64,000 nt of DNA, from the NCBI GenBank assembly GCA_037130365.1, contig JBAXTE010000004.1:62001-126000 (forward strand), in the 5' to 3' direction. Below the pieces are notes generated by a model. It did not search any database, was not told the DNA's origin, and saw only the letters and a program-made list of their open reading frames with translations. Both the position numbers and the translations under genes were made by a program. Below, piece by piece: positions 61,020 to 64,000 of the stretch (its first letter is position 1; each line of letters begins with the position of its first letter). The stretch comes from JBAXTE01 sp037130365. GTDB lineage: Bacteria; Bacteroidota; Bacteroidia; Bacteroidales; WCHB1-69.

Positions 61020-63185
61020 ATGAAACGATTTCCTTTACTCCTTGCTTTTATATTTATAAGCCGATTTGCTTTACTTGCCGATGAAGGAATGTGGCTTCCA
61101 ATGCTGTTGCAAGCAATGAACGAAAAAGAGATGCAAACAATGGGAATGCGAATTAGCGCCGAAGATATTTATAGCGTGAACAAATCTAGTTTAAAGGATG
61201 CAATTGTCCTTTTTGGAGGTGGTTGTACTGCTGAAATAGTTTCAAATCAGGGACTTATTCTCACCAATCACCATTGTGGATTTGGAAATATTCAACAACA
61301 TAGTTCACTCGAGCATGATTACCTTACTCAAGGCTTCTGGGCTAAATCAAACTCCGAAGAAATGCCAAATAAAGGATTGACAGTTACTTTGTTAATAAGA
61401 ATGGAAGACGTTACCACTCAGGTAATCAATGGTGTTACGAGTAATATGACCGAAGCTGAACGAGATGAAATTGTGAATAACAATATGCTAAAAATCACAA
61501 AACTAGCAACTAAAGGAACTAATTATAATGCTGTGATTAAGCCTTTTTATTATGGAAATAAATTTTATATGTTCGTAAACGAAACATTTAAAGACATTCG
61601 ATTAGTGGGAGCACCACCATCAAATATTGGAAAATTTGGTGGTGATACAGATAACTGGATGTGGCCTCGACATACTGGCGATTTCTCGGTTTTTCGCATA
61701 TACACAGCTCCAGATGGATCTCCAGCAGAGTATTCAAAAGAAAATATCCCTTATGTTCCAAAACGTCATTTGGAGATTTCATTAAAAGGATACCAAAAAG
61801 GAGATTTCACTTTTGTATTCGGGTATCCTGGTAGAACTCAGCAATTTGCAACTTCACAAGCAATTGCTTTAAAAACTGAATTTGAAAATCCAATTGCTAT
61901 CGATCTTCGCGAAAAACGCTTAAATATTATCAAATCTTATATGGAATCTGATCCTGCAATCCGTATTCAATATGCTGGTAGAGCAGCGACTATAGCAAAT
62001 TCTTGGAAAAAATGGATTGGAGAAAACAAAGGAATCAAACGTTTAAACGCAATTGAAAAGAAAAAAATATTGGAACAACAATTCAATGAATGGGCAAATG
62101 AAAACCCCGATCGAAAAATTAAATATGGCTCTCTGATGAAAGCTTTTGATGAGGTTTACACCAAAATGAAACCATATCAACTTTCCTATACCTATTTTTC
62201 GGAAGCTGCTTATAACACCATTGATATTTTGCGATTTGCAGTGAGTTTTAGAAACTTAGTGGAAACCTCACAAAGAAAAGATGTAAAAAATGAGACCATA
62301 GATAACATGACAAAAAAACTAATTACAACTTCTGAAGAGTGGTATAAAAATTATCGCCCCGAAATTGACAATAAAATTATGGTTTACCTTTTATCTCAAT
62401 ATTATAGCAAACATGATAGGACTTTTCAACCTGAAATACTACTTAAAACTGGAGATAAATATAAAGGCAATTTTGAAAAAGCAATTACAGATTTCAACAA
62501 ATCTTCAATGTTTGCAAACAAAGAGAAACTAATCAGTTTTCTGAAGGGATATTCTGTCAGCAAAAGCAAAAAAATTATGGCCGATCCATTTTATCAAATT
62601 GCAGTGGGAACCATAGATTATTACCGCAACACAATTCAGGATCCATTGGTTACTTTTGACAACAAACTAGATAGTTTGTATCGGATTTACACCTCTGCCT
62701 TATTTGAAATGATGCCAAATAAACGATTTTACCCTGATGCAAATCTCACATTACGAGTGGCTTATGGATTTGTAAATGACTATTATCCAGCGGATGGAGT
62801 GAAGTATAATTATTTTACAACACTCGAAGGAATCATGCAAAAAGAGAATCCAAATATCTACGATTATGTGGTTGAACCTAAATTGAAATCGTTATACAAC
62901 AACAAAGATTATGGTCGATATGCCGATAAGGATGGGAGCATGCACGTGGCCTTTATCGCTACAAATCATACCACGGGTGGAAATTCTGGAAGTCCAGTTC
63001 TAAATGCCGATGGACAGCTTATTGGAATAAACTTCGACCGGGGTTGGGAGGGAACTATGAGCGATTTAATGTACGATCCAAGTCAATGTCGCAATATTTC
63101 GTTGGATATTCGCTATTGTTTGTTCATTATCGATAAATTCGCAGGCGCAAAGTGGCTGATTGATGAGATGACAATCGCAAAGTAA
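61020..63185 (+). CDS. S46 family dipeptidyl-peptidase, DPP11-like
   Basis: A 721-residue periplasmic serine exopeptidase that removes dipeptides from oligopeptides. A signal peptide (about 1-20) precedes the mature start DEGMWLPMLL. His85 in LTNHHCGF, an Asp in the DNWMWPRHTGDF region (about 211-221), and Ser656 in GGNSGSPVLNADG form the family's catalytic set. The residue 18 positions after the catalytic Ser is Arg (FDRGWEG). From memory this Arg marks DPP11, specific for Asp/Glu, whereas DPP7 has Gly. It fits an amino-acid or peptide fermenter. A longer frame from 60969 lacks a signal-peptide start and is rejected. Confidence 0.93.
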   Translation: MKRFPLLLAFIFISRFALLADEGMWLPMLLQAMNEKEMQTMGMRISAEDIYSVNKSSLKDAIVLFGGGCTAEIVSNQGLILTNHHCGFGNIQQHSSLEHDYLTQGFWAKSNSEEMPNKGLTVTLLIRMEDVTTQVINGVTSNMTEAERDEIVNNNMLKITKLATKGTNYNAVIKPFYYGNKFYMFVNETFKDIRLVGAPPSNIGKFGGDTDNWMWPRHTGDFSVFRIYTAPDGSPAEYSKENIPYVPKRHLEISLKGYQKGDFTFVFGYPGRTQQFATSQAIALKTEFENPIAIDLREKRLNIIKSYMESDPAIRIQYAGRAATIANSWKKWIGENKGIKRLNAIEKKKILEQQFNEWANENPDRKIKYGSLMKAFDEVYTKMKPYQLSYTYFSEAAYNTIDILRFAVSFRNLVETSQRKDVKNETIDNMTKKLITTSEEWYKNYRPEIDNKIMVYLLSQYYSKHDRTFQPEILLKTGDKYKGNFEKAITDFNKSSMFANKEKLISFLKGYSVSKSKKIMADPFYQIAVGTIDYYRNTIQDPLVTFDNKLDSLYRIYTSALFEMMPNKRFYPDANLTLRVAYGFVNDYYPADGVKYNYFTTLEGIMQKENPNIYDYVVEPKLKSLYNNKDYGRYADKDGSMHVAFIATNHTTGGNSGSPVLNADGQLIGINFDRGWEGTMSDLMYDPSQCRNISLDIRYCLFIIDKFAGAKWLIDEMTIAK

Positions 63186-63490
63186 AACAAAATTACAAAC
63201 TAAAAATTGCTGGAATTTGGAATATGTTTTTTTGGGCGTGCCCTCGTCTCGTTGGTTCTTTCAAAAGGTAATCAGATGAATTCAAGTCTTCAACTACTAA
63301 AGCAAGAAGTAACGAGCCAAGGTCGGGCTTTTCGTTACAAGTCCTCGTCGCTTCGCTCCTGTGGGCTTTTCGCTTCAATCCCTCACGCAAAAAGATTAGG
63401 AATGTAGCTGAAATATCAAAAATCGTTAAATGAATAAATGAGTAAACATAAAAAAATCGAAAGTCTATCAAGAACAATAAATTTTTAAAT
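63186..63490. other. Intergenic region between the S46 peptidase gene and the MORN-type gene
   Basis: These 305 bases are mostly occupied by a GC-richer repeat-like segment listed separately. Frames found here on both strands have unnatural composition and no supporting signals, so I see no gene. Confidence 0.5.
63232..63405. repeat. GC-richer dispersed repeat segment
   Basis: Contains GGGCGTGCCCTCGTC, which matches 14 of 15 bases at 14773-14787, and then GGGCTTTTCGTTACAAG, TCGTCGCTTCGCTCC and GGGCTTTTCGCTTCAATCCC. The two GGGCTTTTCG words are about 40 bases apart. Strings of this kind (CGCTTCGCTC, TTCAATCCCTCACGC) are, from memory, common intergenic repeats in Bacteroidota. Confidence 0.5.
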
Positions 63491-64000
63491 ATGAAATTAG
63501 TAATCACTACAATTATCTTTATTTTAATTGGAAACATTGCCATTTCCCAAACAAAAATCGTAACACACGACAGCTTATTGCTCGAGAGCAAAATCTATTT
63601 ACTTAAAAGTACTCATTTGCCATTTACTGGCACTGCATTAAGCTGGAACAAAGGGAAGAAAGTAATTGAAACACAATATATCGATGGGAAAGTAGATGGT
63701 GTAGAAATTTTATATTTTGCAAATGGAGCCATTGAAACTCAAAGCAATTACAAAGAAGGAAAATACAATGGGTTGATGATTAACTATTACTCAAACGGAG
63801 AAAAAAAGAGCGAAGAACTCTATAAAAATGACTATAAAAATGGTAAATCAACCTATTATTATCCATTTGGAGGAAAAGAGAAAGAAGGCTTTTATGAAAA
63901 TTGCATTGAAATTGGAGTTTGGACTTTTTGGAATGAATATGGACAAAAAACAGCAGAAAAAGAGTATAAAGAGGGCGAAATTATAAACGAGAAAAAATTT
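63491..64000 (+). CDS. Exported MORN_2/YwqK-type repeat protein, 3' end outside the window
   Basis: An open frame of 170 codons without a stop. It starts with a signal peptide (about 1-19, ending IAISQ) and continues with MORN-variant repeats of the pattern Y-x-[DN]-G-K-x-[DN]-G-x-x-x-x-Y-x-x-N-G: YIDGKVDGVEILYFANG, YKEGKYNGLMINYYSNG and WTFWNEYGQK. Such proteins are often labelled YwqK-family antitoxin components by name only. No toxin is visible here. Confidence 0.8.
   Translation, partial: MKLVITTIIFILIGNIAISQTKIVTHDSLLLESKIYLLKSTHLPFTGTALSWNKGKKVIETQYIDGKVDGVEILYFANGAIETQSNYKEGKYNGLMINYYSNGEKKSEELYKNDYKNGKSTYYYPFGGKEKEGFYENCIEIGVWTFWNEYGQKTAEKEYKEGEIINEKKF

Noticed and set aside
63193..63591. 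Minus-strand frame of 132 codons
   Set aside because: It runs through a repeat-like GC-richer segment and into the signal peptide of the plus-strand MORN-type gene; the residues do not look like a protein.
63491..64000. Antitoxin of a toxin-antitoxin pair
   Set aside because: The YwqK/MORN label is a naming habit; the protein is exported and no toxin gene is seen upstream.

Overview
The window is an AT-rich chromosomal segment of a Gram-negative member of the Bacteroidota, probably an anaerobic fermenter. The evidence is consistent across the window. There are type IX secretion system (T9SS) cargo proteins with both kinds of C-terminal sorting domain, a PorP/SprF protein, the Bacteroidota-type RNA polymerase omega subunit, an S46 dipeptidyl-peptidase, and the lipid A/Kdo genes kdsA and waaA. 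Promoter-like sequences follow the phylum's TTG / TAnnTTTG pattern, and most genes lack a Shine-Dalgarno sequence. An NADH-linked [FeFe]-hydrogenase operon and a phosphate acetyltransferase point to fermentative H2 and acetate metabolism.

Layout. 0-6.5 kb: murF-anmK on the plus strand; ribonuclease Z, undecaprenol/diacylglycerol kinase and an amino-sugar kinase in an overlapping minus-strand operon; ribosomal protein S1 with its promoter and terminator. 6.9-14.7 kb: a 2293-residue repeat-rich T9SS cargo protein followed by its PorP/SprF partner. 14.7-20.8 kb: a dispersed repeat, mtgA, then bamD-rpoZ-coaBC-DUF4835-recN. 20.8-26 kb (minus): a T9SS cargo protein, kdsA, and an outer-membrane protein/lipoprotein pair. 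26.4-33.4 kb: a catalytic hydrogenase operon (NuoE-like, short NuoF-like, HydA), a terminator, then a predicted H2-sensing unit (small ferredoxin, PAS-containing hydrogenase homologue, SpoIIE-type phosphatase). 33.5-36.2 kb: cupin, a second copy of the dispersed repeat, pta, tRNA-Cys, a zinc-ribbon protein and folB. 36.2-40.1 kb: an accessory patch with a short tandem repeat, a WG-repeat lipoprotein, a broken gene fragment and an intact paralogue carrying a vWA domain. 40.2-44 kb: glycyl-tRNA synthetase, then DUF134, a gamma-family PLP enzyme and a NifX-like protein. 44.1-48.2 kb (minus): MbnP-like lipoprotein, waaA, an outer-membrane protein and two tandem TPR proteins. 48.4-55.2 kb: lipoproteins, a glycosyltransferase, GtrA, phosphofructokinase, and a glyoxalase-fold/flavin-reductase pair behind an unusually strong Shine-Dalgarno. 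55.3-64 kb: a secreted phospholipase D-like protein, crcB-DUF1016 nuclease-DUF190, rsmE, a four-helix-bundle gene between repeat arrays, DUF4159, a DPP11-like peptidase, a GC-richer repeat and a truncated MORN-type repeat protein.

The most interesting parts are: (1) the hydrogenase, whose NuoF-like subunit lacks the accessory Fe-S domains of the known bifurcating enzymes and which lies beside a separately transcribed H2-sensor/phosphatase unit; (2) a four-helix-bundle gene flanked by oppositely oriented repeat arrays, one of which supplies the stop codon of rsmE; (3) a DUF1016 nuclease gene lying between crcB and DUF190; (4) two copies of a short element with partly complementary ends. Several start codons were moved because a promoter -10-type box overlaps or follows the longer alternative. 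All assignments come from reading the sequence; no database search was run.
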